A stretch of DNA of 64,000 nt from Globodera rostochiensis (GCA_018350325.1 JAEVLN010000011.1:2042449-2106448), one strand, 5' to 3'. Positions 31,705-46,000 are shown, numbered from the stretch's first letter. Program-made: numbers and translations. Notes: generated by a model from the sequence alone, not told the origin.

Positions 31705-34700
31705 CTATGTGTAGGCCAAATTGAGCGTGAACCATCGCTCCACCTCGCGGACGCCCTTTCGAGTTGTCGTAACCGCAAGCAACAAATTACCGATGGGAAT
31801 GCTTGTGGCGGCAATTTGAAAGTTGTCTTTCAGCACCGCGTTGCCACAGTGCCACACTGCAATGTCCAGCTTGAGAGCGGCGGAGAGGGCGCAGCACGAC
31901 GAGGAGGAGGGGTTGTGCTGCAAGCCGAACTCGCCGGAAAGCGCGGCTGATGAGAGAGAGTAGCAAACCTTAATGATTAAAAATACCAAAATTTAAAAAT
32001 TCTAAATCGTAAAACATGGTGATGCCATGGCACCACACCACACTCACAACCTCCGCGTTGTAGGTCGGGTTCTGTGCGTTGCGCACCACGTGCGTTTTGC
32101 GCTTCCACTGGCGTTGCGGTGCGACGGTGCCGGTCCATCGGAGATAACTCTTCACGTAACTGTCCGGCGGTTGTTCACGACCCACCAGCGGCAAATTCTT
32201 CGCATGGCCAACAAAAATGCGCAGCTCACTCTGCGACTCGTCCCAGGCAAGACGCAGCAAAAGTTGGCATTGTGCCGACAAACCGTCGGCACAAGTTTCA
32301 GACAAAGCTTAAAAAATGTTTGGTTTAGTGAAGCCAAATCTCGCCTCGATCCGGATGCAATTACCGCTAAATTTGCGTGCCTCTGGTTCTGTATCCCGGT
32401 AGATGGGGTGCATGAACGTGTAGACCAGCTCCGAGTGGGCCACCTCGTCGGACAGTGCAAACAGACGCTGCAAAAAGTACTGCATGTCCACCTGACGACG
32501 GACAGCAACCGCGCGAATGTTTGTTCGGCCAAAGTTCACCGTGTGGCACAGTTGGGGGATGGCACGGCTGGAGAACCGGTAGCACAACTTCCAGTGCAAC
32601 TCTTGGAACTCGGCAAAAGACCTGTCCATAGATTAACAAATTAACACAAAACATTTATGGAGAGATTTAGCTTCGCATTTTCAAAAACCGATGAATTCGC
32701 GTATTATTATTGCCTGAAAATCTCCGTCGTCACATTTTCTTGCTGCCGCTTCACCAGCAATTTGTACATCTGTAAAAGGAGCAAATATGGGTTTTGTTAA
32801 CCAATTTATATTATGACTCATTATGGGTTACTGTAAAAGGCTCTATTGGGGATAGGGTACTTACTGTAAAGGCTCTATTGGGGATAGGGTACTGTAGAAG
32901 GCTCTATTGGGGATAGGTACTGTAGAAAATGGACGCCCTGTTCTAGGTGCAGCACGTACATAGATTTTCTCCGGATTCCTCCACTTTTGGTAGGAGTTCA
33001 CATGCACGGACTCAATGCGCCCCTCACTCTTCTCACTGAAAGTAATAATTGAAAGAAATTTGCTATTAATTTCATATACTATCTAAATCAAATTTCTCAA
33101 AAAACAAAAAAGATTTTTACCCATCCCTGGTGCTTACTTGCACAGCTCGGAGATGAAGCTGAGTCTGTTCATATCCTCGCTTCTACCCCCCAGGGGATTT
33201 CCGCGAAATTGGGCCAATGTGTGGGCGAGGAAATTCAGCCGGGGGAATTTGCTCTGCAAAGACTCCTTGATCATTTGCGTGAAAAGCATTGTGGCCTGCG
33301 CATCGCTCAGATCAAACAGCAAATTGTTCTCCACAAAAGTCTTAAAAATTTTAAATTTACCAATTTTTATGATTTAAATTTTTGATCATTTTTAATTAAA
33401 CCCTGTCAGATAAAAACGGCCCAAAATATATGTGAATTATCTGATCAAGATTAGAAGGCATTTAAATGATCAAATTCTGATTAACCCATTTCTAGTGGAA
33501 AGCAATGGCTCTATTATTCATTTCTGACCACGGAGTCCATGGACATGCCGGGGATGTCCGAGCAACTCAAGAAGCGCATGATGTTCAGCACCGTCTGTGC
33601 ACTTTTGCGCAGCAAATTCAATGCCTGGCAACATTCGTCGACAAATCGTTGAAAATGTTCCGTGGAGCTTTGGCCTCCGTTGATCACATAGGCCATTTCG
33701 GGGGTGAACACGAATGGGACGCGATCTCTGCAATATGAATAAATATTGGGAATGTTGGGAATGTTATTTACACTCAAAAAATTAATCTTTTTAAAGCCCT
33801 AAATAATAGCATAAAAATTAATTTTTCACCTCTTGAAGCCGGCAGCCATTTGCCAGTCTCCCATGTACTTGCCGAAGTCGATGTGGAACACGTGGCCATT
33901 GGTGGTGACCAGAATGTTGTCGTTGTGCCGATCTCCAATACCCAGCACATAGGTTGCCACACACCAGCCGGCACAGGAACGTCGAAAATTTTCCAAAGCC
34001 TACCGAATTTTAAATTAAAAATGGCTAAGAGAATCTCCAGAACATTGAAATTGAAAAACGAACCGCCTTGAATTGGAATTCGGACGGATTCTGCCGGGCC
34101 AACCATTCGTTCAGCACCTCGTCTTTGAACACGCCGGCGGCACCCGAACTGACGATTTGTATTTCGCGCAACGTCTTGCAGTTTGGCACCAGCTCAATCT
34201 GCGTTTGGAATAAATAGAAAATTAAAATATTCCACTGACTCAGTGTGCTTGCCAAAATGCTAAAACGAAGTTTTTAGGGATAAATAGGAAATTTTAAAAA
34301 TTTAGTCTTTGTAAAGTGCCGGCGGTTTGTTTAGAAATCCGGTCGATCGGCAGCAACAAATACTGGCAAAAACACTGGTCACTCTGATCACCAACCAGCC
34401 CCTTTTTGCTGCCGGTTGGCATGCATCGGAAGAGCACCATGCGTAGGTCGAGCTGTTCACTAAGCCAAATGTCGTTCATCGCCCGTACGAGCTGCAACAC
34501 AACAGAGTCCTGCCGTAGGTCGTCACCTGCCTGAATTAATGTGAAAGGAATTCGATCACTTGATCATGAAACAAAAAATGCCTTATAAATGATGCCGAAT
34601 TGTCCCCGTTTGCCGTTGATGATCAATTTTATTGGTTTCGTCAACGAGTTGAAAATGGCACAATCCGGCACTGAAATCGATCGGCATTGGAAGGCGGGAA

Positions 34701-37700
34701 CGATCGGTATCCGAACATTGCGCATGTCCAACTCGTCCGACAACAAATGCAGCTCCTTGTGCAGCACTTTGTTCTGAAAAAGTTTTGAATCAGACCTTGA
34801 TCTGTCTGATCAGTCCAATTAATTGTTACGACCAAATATTTTGTACTGGATTGAACTTTAAATTTTAAAGAATTGTTTATTTAACAGATTTTTATTAATC
34901 AGTATTGCTTTAAATATGTATTAGAATTAAAAAATAAATAAAATAATTCTATCTTGGTTTTTTTATCCTTTCGAGAATCGGTTCAATAATTTCTTTTTGT
35001 TTTACTATTGTTTTTGGACCATGTTTCCGTCGACGGCACTTTCTTTCACGCTTGCCGCCACTTTGTCAAGACGGTCCAGAAACAAATGTTGAAAGGCAAT
35101 TTCGTTGTCCAGCGAGGGAATGCCCAGTTCAAGCAACATTTGTTGAAGGAGCTGACAACGGGCACCGAACGACGGGTTCTTGGCATTCGAAATGCGGGGA
35201 TGGAGTTGCCTAAAAAAGAATTGGCAAAAATCCTTTCATTTTTGGCATCCTCATAAAATATTTTCAAAAATAAAAATTAAACCTAGCCATACCCTCAGGG
35301 GACTCTCAGAATTGTTTTTAAAATAAAAATATTTTTTAAAAGTTGGCAATTCTTAACGCCGTTTTTCATTCTCTTAGAATTTACTTTTTTATAAAGTTTG
35401 ATTGATGAATAAGTATTTTTTAATTTTATGTAATTTCGCATTTTTACTAAACCCTACCAATAAAGTTCAAATGCATAGCGCCTATCGCGCGCACATTGTT
35501 CCAGTAAGAACAGGGCAAGTGCGGAGTTTTCAAATGTTTCGTAGCGTAACGCCTCCACCAGTTGGACAATAATGTCGAACAGAAACACGGACGATGCCTG
35601 GGTCAACCATCGACGGACGGCACACTCGCGCAGGACGCGATCTTGGAAGCTGTGAAAATTGGGCAAAATTTAGTCATAAAAGAATCTCGAGAATGGAGGC
35701 TGGCTCGCCCATAAAACAAAAAGCCGAATTTCGTTAGGATAATCCAATTTAAGCCCGTCCATGTCCAAGCTGATTTTTCGAACCCTACGAACTAGGGCAG
35801 GAGCAGTTCAACAGCAACGGCCGGAGGCAATTTGGCGCATTTGGCCAGCAGCGCGTAAATGTTGCCAAGACTGTACGGGCCCCAGGAGAAAGAGGAGGCC
35901 ATGACGAGCGGAAACGCCCGCGGCATTTGCTGCAGGCAATTCCGTCTGGACCACAACAACTCCTTGTCGTCTTCGGACAAGCTGAAAAGCAACATAAGAA
36001 ACCGGTACCACCCTTTTTGTTTTCAGTCGGTTCCTGGACTTGAGGAAATCGAGATATGAAATTTGATCATCCATTTATTCATTTTTTTGACGAACATGAC
36101 TTTCGATCAATCAATATTTATTGTCGAAGAATCATATATGGGCATACATGTCAGACTAAATGAGTCAAAATGCCAACCAGGCCAAAAATGGCCAAAGCGC
36201 CAACCAGGCATTTTGGCCTGGTTGGCATTTTGAGCGGTTGGCATTTTGACTAGCGCCCCATAGCTAATGTCAAGTGAAGAGATTGAGGTGCAAATTTGTG
36301 TATGAATCTATTTGCCGTACGTAGTTTGATGTTGAGTTTCAATCAAAAAACCAAAGAATTTTTCACTTTTTTCTAACTTACTGATGGCTCACTGCACTGT
36401 CCACCAACGCGTGAAGTGTTTCCTGCTCGTCCTGTGGAAGTGAACCAAACTCCCGCTCACATCTAAAACAAACAGCGAATGGTCGCGCCGAAATACTCAC
36501 TTTTTGTTTATTCAAATTCACTCTCTATCTGATCACTGCTTACATTTCGCCCGGCTCAATCGTCGGAAATTGGATACGGTAATCGTATTCCAGGCACTTC
36601 ACGACCAGCACGAGCTCGTCCGGGTGCCGAATGAGCGGTCGCGGGCCCCACGGGTGCACCAAGTCTCCGTCCATTTTGTCAAGAGGTACAAGCACTCGGC
36701 CTTGCAGTAAAAATCTGTGCACAAATTATGTTGATTAATTATTTCCGCAATTTCGTCTACCCGTCCACGTTGTACAACGGCAGACTGGCGGATGCCAAAC
36801 GATGAGCGGAAATGCCGAAACCGCCGGACTCGCTGGTTGCACTGCACCGTGCACTGGCATAGCCGCTGCTGTTGCCACTGGATGAACAGTTGTTGCTGCC
36901 GCCATTGTTGCCGATGACCTCTGCCGGCGGACACGGCACAGCTTCTTCCACCAACGGTACACCGCGCAGGATAAAGCACACCTGGGCCTCACGAGGCAGC
37001 GCAGAAATGTGCACGTCGAAATCGGCCTTTAAAAGATTGAGTGGGCAATCAAGATTTAATACTGATCAAATTGCATATAAATCTGATCGTCAATAACCAA
37101 ATCGTACAAATCCCAATTATTAGTTAATTTTTTTAATAAACTACCAACACTTACCCAAAGTTGGATAGGCACATTGACGAAGTTGTACTTGAGCACCGCT
37201 GTACGCGCTGAACTTGAGCACTTCCCATACGATTTTGTGCCGTACATCAAATGCGCTTCCACAAAGAAACTCTTTAAAAGAAATTCGGTTTTTTGTATGT
37301 CATTTTAACGCTATCGTTGACGTGATTTTTGTAAGCACAGTGATTGAATTGATCAACCCAAAAACTGGCAATTTAAATTGTTTTCTGTTTAGTTTTGTTA
37401 TTGCTAGAGTGTCTTTTCCGATCACCGATCAAAGTGACCGGTTAAGCCAAACTTTGTATTTGCTTATCCAATGGCCAGGAAGGTTGTGCACTGATTCGAT
37501 GTTCAGCAGCAACTGCTCGTCACACATTGAGGAGTCCCTCATTGTCGTCGTTGGGACACATTCCGGCGCTTCTGCCTAGGGTTTATACGATCAGTGGGCG
37601 GGAATTAGCCACCAAAACTGGGAAATGGCTAACTCCTACCTCTTCCACCGAGGGTTCAACGACGGAAAAATCGGTGAGTGCGCAGCGGCAATACGCGCGC

Positions 37701-40700
37701 AAGAGGCGGAGCAATGCGGACACAATGCAAGAGATGGCATCGGCCAGCGATTCGGCACAATTTGCCGAAAACAGCATGTCGATGGCAGCCAGAAGGTCCA
37801 GCGGTTGGGTGTTGTTGATGAACGTCGTGATCATCCTTTTTTATAATTGGGACCGTATTAAATTATTTGGAAATGTTTATACGCATTTACTTTATACTTT
37901 GGAGCACCGGCTGACGAAGTCGTTTGTCCTGCGGGTTGGCCAAACACTTTTCCACGTGACTTTTTAATGTTTCGCAAAAGGTGCCAAAAAGTTCGGCATT
38001 TACTGTTGGGTAGGTGAGGGGAGGCAATCTGAAAATGGAATTTATTATCAATTCGATTTAGAATTCTCTGTAACCAAATTTATTGAATTAGGCCCAGTTG
38101 CTTATTAATAAAAAAAAATGCCGAAATTTGTGCCGTTCAAATTCTAAATTGCTCAAGTTCTTGATCACTACTGATTGGCCCAACGAATTCTTTGGACCCG
38201 ACACCTTTTTGATGTTCCATTCGAAGCTGGGGTTGTTGGAAGTCGACTTTTGCCCACTTCAAGTTCAACATCACGGCCTTTAGCTAGCAGATCGCCGACG
38301 AACGGATGTTTCCCTAAAAATAATCAATTTGGTCCGTAAGGTTTCAAGCTTTTCAATCATTTCGTGAATTTGATCAAAATAGGTCCGTCCGTACCAATGG
38401 GAACATCGCGAACGAGGAATTCGTCCGACCCGTAAACTTTCAGGGCATAATCCCCTGCAGGGATTTTGTCTTCGTTTTGCGCAATTGCCTCGGGCGACAG
38501 CAAATCGAGCAACACTTTTTGCAAAATTTCTTCACTGGAGTTGCGCGCTCCGCAAGTGAACTCCAACCGCCGAGGCTCTTCCGGTGTGTCCCGTGACCAT
38601 CTGCAAAAAAATTTGTTGTTGGCGGATCAGTGCTCTAAAACAATTTGATCGCTAATTCAGGTCCTAGATGAAATATCAATCTTGATCAAACTGATCAGTG
38701 ATTTTTCGATTGTCAACCCTCAAAATCAACCGGATCAATCGAATCGTTAACGAAGTCTCGAAAAATGCTTCCTAAACAAACATTCCCCAGCGGTACCCAG
38801 ACAAATGCGGATTTAACACTTGCGGACGACACTTGCGGACGACATTTGCGGATTGGACATTTGCGGATTAGGCGACATTTGCGGATGAGTCACGAGAAAA
38901 CGTCATTTGCGGATCTTGATCTCTAAAATTAAAAAAATGTAAATACCAAAAAATTCCAATTTTGAATGGGAAAGGAAGGGTGGGCCTCGTCAGTGCGAGC
39001 CCTTCCTCATATCCCATAAAAGCTATAGTGTGTTTCGGCCCTTTTAATCGCAGACACACAAAACTAAAAAAAGCCACAGCAGCAACAAAAGAAATGATAA
39101 GCGTAAAAATTGCGTCAATTTTTTCAACTATTTATTCTGACCGCTTGCTCAAGGCGTAACAAGCCTATTGTGAGTTTTTTTACGCTTATCATTTCTTTTG
39201 TTGCTGCTGTGGCTTTTTTTAGTTTTGTGTGTCTGCGATTAAAAGGGCCGAAACACACTATAGCTTTTATGGGATATGAGGAAGGGCTCGCACTGACGAG
39301 GCCCACCCTTCCTTTCCCATTCAAAATTGGAATTTTTTGGTATTTACATTTTTTTAATTTTAGAGATCAAGATCCGCAAATGACGTCCGCAAACGTCGTC
39401 CGCAAATGACGTCCGCAAACGTCGTCCGCAAATGTCGGGGCAATCCGCATATGTCGTCCGCAAGTGTCGGTCCGCAAATGTTAAATCCGCAAATGTCAGG
39501 ACACGTCCCCAGCCCTACGTGTCGTCTTGATGGACGATCAGTTTGATGGTGGTGTCTTCGTCGATCACAAAATAGTCCAACACCGGCGAAAGGAAGAACA
39601 CATTTTGCTTGGGCCGTACAGCCATTTTTTGGCATTCATCGGCCAACAATTGTTTCTGAAGCCCAATTTCAATTAATTATTTTTTAGTGACATGGACTTA
39701 ATAGGAGAGGGGACCGACCTCCTTGTGAAAGTCGCAGCTGAATTCTTTTGAAGCTTTCAGGTCATCACAACTCAGCATTCTGTGCGCTGTTCTGCTTGCC
39801 CTCCGCCTCTTCAAACGATTAAAATTGTAATAAATATTATACGAATTAATTTATTTTGATCAGCTGGTCTTAAGAAAATTTATTTTTGAGCGTCCAACTA
39901 CCTTCCCTCACCCCAACTTGTTTCGTATTCAATCGCTTGAGACTGTTTTAAAATTGATCAGATTTTGATAAACATTTTCGGTCATTACCTTTAAATGTCC
40001 ATTTTTATCCTCATTCTTTGCTTTGGCTGTATCTGCTGATTCCGATGATGAACATGCAGCTGTAGGACAACCGCCGAGAAGCCGAAGCTGTTCAGTGTTA
40101 GAGGACTGCAAATGGGTGTTAATGGCACTTTCTCCCTGCGCCGTTTTCATTTGTTGCAGTTTCACGTACAACGGGTCAAACTTAATTTGTGTATTTTTGT
40201 GAAGGTAAAGTTTGATCATTTAATAACTTCTTCAAGTGCCATCGAATTGGCATTTCGGGGCGATCGCAAATCGATCAAATCACCGTCGAAAGTTGCTGAT
40301 CTGAACGGCACTCGAAGTGGCGGCGAAACAGCACGGAACTGAACAAACAGTTCAATTTTTCACTTTTACAACAATTTTAAAAATTTTATTTTTTTGTGGT
40401 CATTTTTTTGCTTGAAGATGTCTTCCGAATGAAAATCCAGATCTGATCATTAGTTTTCATAAATTAGCTTGCTGCTGATTAGATTTTCTGATAAAAGATA
40501 GCTTATCAAATGTTTCTAAAAAAACTTCCCCACCCCCCGCTATATAACCAACCGTTTTTGGCAGCTCTTCATTGTGCAAAGACAGTGACAATGGCGTCCC
40601 GAATGGGTTGGTTGTGTTGCAGAGACTGCTTGAACTTGTTGCTGCCGTTTGTTGAAACTTGGACGTGTTCGGGAAGGAAAATGAGCTTTGAATGTGTGAA

Positions 40701-41819
40701 AAAGGTGGAAGCTGCTGATGCTGAAGAAATGGTGGAAGCTGAACAGAGCTTGGACAGACAAAGTGCTGCTGGGCTAAACAAAAAATGGAATGGATGTCAT
40801 CCATCCATCCATCCATCCCCTTCGGCGAAAACCCCTCCCATCGGGGGGTTGTTTATTTTGTTGAAAATGAACAGAAATCAAATTCCTATGTCTATTTATT
40901 CCGATTAATTATTAGAGCAAAAACCGCCCAAAAAAAGGGAATATTTTTGCCGGAAAAACGATTCGACATATTCATATTGTTAATTTCAATATATTACCCA
41001 AAAAATTTTCATAATGACATAAAATATTTTGTAAATCCTTAGCTGAACTTCATTCAGCTGCAATTACTTTTGTCCGCAAAGATTGAATTTTCTTAGAGGC
41101 AAAATCTGATCCAAAAAACCAAATTAATTTTATTTACCTAAATCAATCAATAATTAAAGTGACTAATTTCTTCGAAAATGTCCTTCCTAATTGGCTAACA
41201 TTCTATCGCCGGCGTCGTCAGAGTTGCCGAAATAGAACGGGCGAGGACGGACTGTTGTTGTGGTGTTGGTGGAGGCGCAAAAAGTTGAGGCACCAACGTA
41301 ATTGGGCAGCCATGAAAATGTTGGAATTGAACCGGCGTCGAGTTCGAGCAGTTCAAGTTCAAAAACGGATTTGTAGAGGGAAGTGCACTGTAATTTGATT
41401 AAAAGAATAAAAAATCTTGAGAAATAAATTAAAATTCTCAACAAAAAAAGAAGCGCCTGCCGGCACCGCCGGACACCTCCGCTAGAAATTGCCGAACACA
41501 GAAAAACGAACATTTTACTAACTTAAAAGATTGAGTTTCCAAAAAGACCAATTGTTTGGTAAACGGCTTAAGATTTCCCTAAAAATGCCCACTAAATGCT
41601 AAAAATACGACGCCTGGGGGCATAAAAGTTCTCAAAAATCTTTTATGTGTTAGACTCGAGCAAAATTAACCTTCCATTGCTATGTTGTGCCATCACCATC
41701 CGCTTGATCTGCTCAATTTGGTGATTTCGCTGAATGATCGCCGGATCTTCCACCACCATCAAATCGGGCAGCTCATCGACGACCATTCCACCGCCATGCC
41801 TTTTTGCTTCCTCCTCCAT
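31705..41819 (-). CDS. piki-1: Class II phosphoinositide 3-kinase
   Basis: A large minus-strand gene. Likely first exon at about 41819-41668 ([20 protein letters not shown]), then Gln/Ser-rich N-terminal exons near 41.2, 40.5 and 40.1 kb. The Ras-binding region is at about 38.36-38.6 kb ([17 protein letters not shown]), the C2 region at 37.3-36.5 kb, and the helical PIK domain at 36.46-35.0 kb ([15 protein letters not shown]). Kinase exons are 34773-34582, 34530-34396, then to 33529, with GDDLRQD, the catalytic loop GDRHNDN and [19 protein letters not shown]. The PX region is at 33035-32365 ([29 protein letters not shown]). The C-terminal C2 is at 32307-31705. This order is diagnostic of class II PI3Ks, which make PI3P and PI(3,4)P2 on endosomal and phagosomal membranes. 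Catalytic residues look intact. Two introns fit only as GC-AG. Exons between 37.3 and 41.8 kb are incomplete in my reading. Confidence 0.92.
32826..32930. repeat. Short tandem repeat in PI3K intron
   Basis: Three imperfect copies of a roughly 34-38 base unit containing AAGGCTCTATTGGGGATAGG and ACTGTA, located between the PX exons. Confidence 0.85.
36165..36233. repeat. 23-bp perfect inverted repeat with internal partial copy
   Basis: TCAAAATGCCAACCAGGCC begins the left arm (36165-36187) and its complement forms the right arm (36211-36233), with a 23-base loop that itself contains GCCAACCAGGC. It lies in a PI3K intron and could be a small MITE remnant. Confidence 0.8.
38806..39502. mobile_element. 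Foldback-type inverted repeat element
   Basis: Arms 38901-39109 and 39177-39385 (209 bases each) are reverse complements by eye, with a 67-base spacer. Outside the arms, short repeats of CATTTGCGGA (left) and TCCGCAAATG (right) continue the inverted symmetry to roughly 38806 and 39502. Long inverted ends built partly of short direct repeats resemble foldback transposons. There is no transposase ORF, so it would be non-autonomous. It sits in a PI3K intron between the Ras-binding exon and the 39.5-kb exon. Confidence 0.8.
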
Positions 41820-43094
41820 AAATGTTTTTCTATAATTAACGATTTTTTTTTAAACACAAATTTGTTGACTAAAAGTGAGTGAGCTAATTTACCCTCAGGG
41901 CATATTATTATAGCAATTTGATTTATGTTAGGTTGAATCACCAAGGGGTTTACTTATGAATGCCTGAAGGCAAGTTACACAGACAGCTTTCAGGTCACGA
42001 GCCCCCTCATTATGAATCGATTATAGCCTCAAGCGTATTCCTATTTTTGGATTAATGTTTTTAAAATATAATAAAAAATACTGAAATGCCGCTTAACAAA
42101 AAAAATAAATGTTAAAGTGCATCAAACATATTTACTTTCCCTTAGTATGGATAAGAAAAAAGATAAGTCTTGCAGCATAATATATGTCCCATATGTTTAA
42201 TTAATTTTTGAGGGTTTAAAGCATTCCATTTGTTTAATGTTGTCTTTACCGATCATTTTTCCTCCGATAAACACAAATTGAATTTTTAAATTGAAAGCAT
42301 TCCATTCCTATTATAAGCTACGTCTGTCTGTCATCGATCAAAGCCCCGCTGATCAACCCCGAATAATCGCCCACCTGCTCAGCTCCAATGCGATTTCCAG
42401 CTCCCGTTGGTGTCCCTCTTCTCGCTGAACATCGCCACCGATCAGCGTTTCATCCATTCGTTCTATCTCATTTTTTCCCGCTTTCTCTTCTGCTGATCAT
42501 TATGGATGGCTTTTCTGATTTGTCTGTTCGTCTGGATCAATTGAAGGGGGAGTTAAGAGGAGTTAGCATCATATAGGGGGAAATGTGCAGCAGAATACCC
42601 AACATACGAATGAATGATGCTTGAACAAAAAACGAGTTTTGCATTATTGAATTTGGAAGAGATTTTGTTAGAGTGGTTGTTCAGCTTTATGTGTGTGTTC
42701 GTCATTCCAAATATAGAATTATTATCGCAACGAATTGCTTGTTGAGAAGAAGTAAGCAGAGGAATGGGAAATAAAAAGAGGACCGACCGCAAAAACATTT
42801 AATGAGCAAAACACGAAAAACACGCCCAAAATAGTGATACAATTTATGATCAAAACCATAGGACACATTTAATCAGTGGATGTACACACAACACTTCTCA
42901 CTTCACAAAAATAACCAAAAAAACTCCAATTAAATATAAATATAGCTTTAGGACATTTTGCAAAATCAGCGAATCGTGCGATCAAAGATCCATCTGATCT
43001 TTTAAAATGATCCCAAAGATTTTTGACCAGTGCAAGTTTTTTTTGTTACCGTTGGCTAGTCTTCAAAAAATTGCATTATTATTAGGGAACGGAT
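41820..43094. other. Intergenic, likely upstream region of the PI3K gene
   Basis: AT-rich, no gene supportable. It lies between the probable PI3K start and the minisatellite array. Confidence 0.4.
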
Positions 43095-46000
43095 TTATAG
43101 TTCAAACATTGTTCATAAGCATAATGTATTTTTAAACAAAAAAGTTGCATGTTCCATTCTTTATGTTTGTGTTTTTAAATAAATCTGCTTGGAAGTCACA
43201 ATGTGTTTTACTGAAAAAAATACGCCTGTTTGAACAATAATGATGAAAATAACCAAAAATTGTTCATAAGCATAATGTATTTTTAAACAAAAAAGTTGCA
43301 TGTTCCTTTCTTTATGTTTGTGTTTTTAAATAAATCTGCCTGGAAGTCCCAATGTGCTTTACTGAAAAAAATACGCCTGTTTGAACAATAATGATGAAAA
43401 CAACCAAACATTGTTCATAAGCATAATGTATTTTTAAACAAAAAAGTTTGTTCCTTTCTTTATGTTTTAAATCCGCCTGGAAGTCACAACGTGTTTTACT
43501 GAAAAAAAAATACGTCTGTTTGAACAATAATGATTGAAAATAACCAAACATTGTTCATAAGCATAATGTATTTTTCAACAAAAAAGTTTGTTCCTTTCTT
43601 TATGTTTGTGTTTTTAAATAAATCTGCTTGGAAGTCACAATGTGTTTTGCTGAAAAAAATACGCCTGTTTGAACAATAATGATGAAAGCAACCAAACATT
43701 GTTCATAAGCATAATGTATTTTTAAACAATAGTTTGTTCCATTCTTTATGTTTGTTTTAAATTAAATCCGCCTGGAAGTCACAACGTGTTTTATTGAAAA
43801 AAAATACGCCTGTTTGAACAATAATGATTGAAAATAACCAAACATTGTTCATAAGCATAATGTATTTTTAAACAAAAAAGTTGCATGTTCCATTCTTTAT
43901 GTTTGTTTTAAATTAAATCCGCCTGGAAGTCACAATGTGTTTTACTGAAAAAAATACGCCTGTTTGAACAATAATGATGAAAACAACCAAACATTGTTCA
44001 TAAGCATAATGTATTTTTCAACAAAAAAGTTTTTTCCTTTCTTTATGTTTGTGTTTTTAAATAAATCTGCCTGGAAGTCCCAATGTGCTTTACTGAAAAA
44101 AATACGCCTGTTTGAACAATAATGATGAAAATAACCAAAAATTGTTCATAAGCATAATGTATTTTTAAACAATAGTTTGTTCCATTCTTTATGTTTGTGT
44201 TTTTAAATAAATCTGCTTGGAAGTCACAATGTGTTTTACTGAAAAAAATACGCCTGTTTGAACAATAATGATGAAAATAACCAAACATTGTTCATAAGCA
44301 TAATGTATTTTTAAACAAAAAAGTTTGTTCCATTCTTTATGTTTGTGTTTTTAAATAAATCCGCCTGGAAGTCACAACGTGTTTTACTGAAAAAAAAAAA
44401 ACGTCTGTTTGAACAATAATGATTGAAAATAACCAAACATTGTTCATAAGCATAATGTATTTTTCAACAAAAAAGTTTGTTCCTTTGCATAATGTATTTT
44501 TAAACAAAAAAGTTTGTTCCATTCTTTCTGTTTGTTTTAAATTAAATCCGCCTGGAAGTCACAATGTGTTTTACTGAAAAAAATACGCCTGTTTGAACAA
44601 TAATGATGAAAACAACCAAACATTGTTCATAAGCATAATGTATTTTTCAACAAAAAAGTTGCATGTTCCATTCTTTATGTTTGTGTTTTTAAATAAATCT
44701 GCCTGGAAGTCCCAATGTGCTTTACTGAAAAAAATACGCCTGTTTGAACAATAATGATGAAAATAACCAAAAATTGTTCATAAGCATAATGTATTTTTAA
44801 ACAATAGTTTGTTCCATTCTTTATGTTTGTGTTTTTAAATAAATCTGCTTTGGAAGTCACATGTGTTTTACTGAAAAAAAATACGCCTGTTTGAACAATA
44901 ATGATGAAAATAACCAAACTTGTTCATAAGCATAATGTATTTTTAAACAAAAAAGTTTGTTCCATTCTTTATGTTTGTTTTTAAATAAATCCGCCTGGAA
45001 GTCACAACGTGTTTTACTGAAAAAAAAAAACGTCTGTTGAACAATAATGATGAAAATAACCAAACATTGTTCATAAGCATAATGTATTTTTAAACAAAAG
45101 TTGCATGTTCCATTCTTTATGTTTGTGTTTTTAAATAAATCCGCCTGGAAGTCACACTGTGTTTTACTGAAAAAAAATACGCCTGTTTGAACAATAATGA
45201 TGAAAATAACCAAAATTGTTCATAAGCATAATGTATTTTTAAACAAAAAAGTTTGTTCCTTTCTTTATGTTTGTGTTTTTAAATAAATCTGCTTGGAAAT
45301 CACAATGTGTTTTACTGAAAAAAATACGCCTGTTTGAACAATAATGATGAAAACAACCAAACATTGTTCATAAGCATAATGTATTTTTCAACAAAAAAGT
45401 TGCATGTTCCATTCTTTATGTTTGTGTTTTTAAATAAATCTGCCTGGAAGTCCCAATGTGCTTTACTGAAAAAAATACGCCTGTTTGAACAATAATGATG
45501 AAAATAACCAAAAATTGTTCATAAGCATAATGTATTTTTAAACAATAGTTTGTTCCATTCTTTATGTTTGTTTTAAATTAAATCCGCCTGGAAGTCACAA
45601 CGTGTTTTACTGAAAAAAAATACGCCTGTTTGAACAATAATGATGAAAATAACCAAACATTGTTCATAAGCATAATGTATTTTTAAACAAAAAAGTTTGT
45701 TCCATTCTTTATGTTTGTTTTAAATTAAATCCGCCTGGAAGTCACAATGTGTTTTACTGAAAAAAATACGCCTGTTTGAACAATAATGATGAAAATAACC
45801 AAACATTGTTCATAAGCATAATGTATTTTTAAACAAAAAAGTTTGTTCCATTCTTTATGTTTGTGTTTTTAAATAAATCCGCCTGGAAGTCACAATGTGT
45901 TTTACTGAAAAAAATACGCCTGTTTGAACAATAATGATGAAAACAACCAAACATTGTTCATAAGCATAATGTATTTTTAAACAAAAAAGTTTGTTCCTTT

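Noticed and set aside
36599..36979. 126-codon minus frame overlapping PI3K C2 exons
   Set aside because: Alternative frame over real exons; the conserved PI3K residues lie in other frames.
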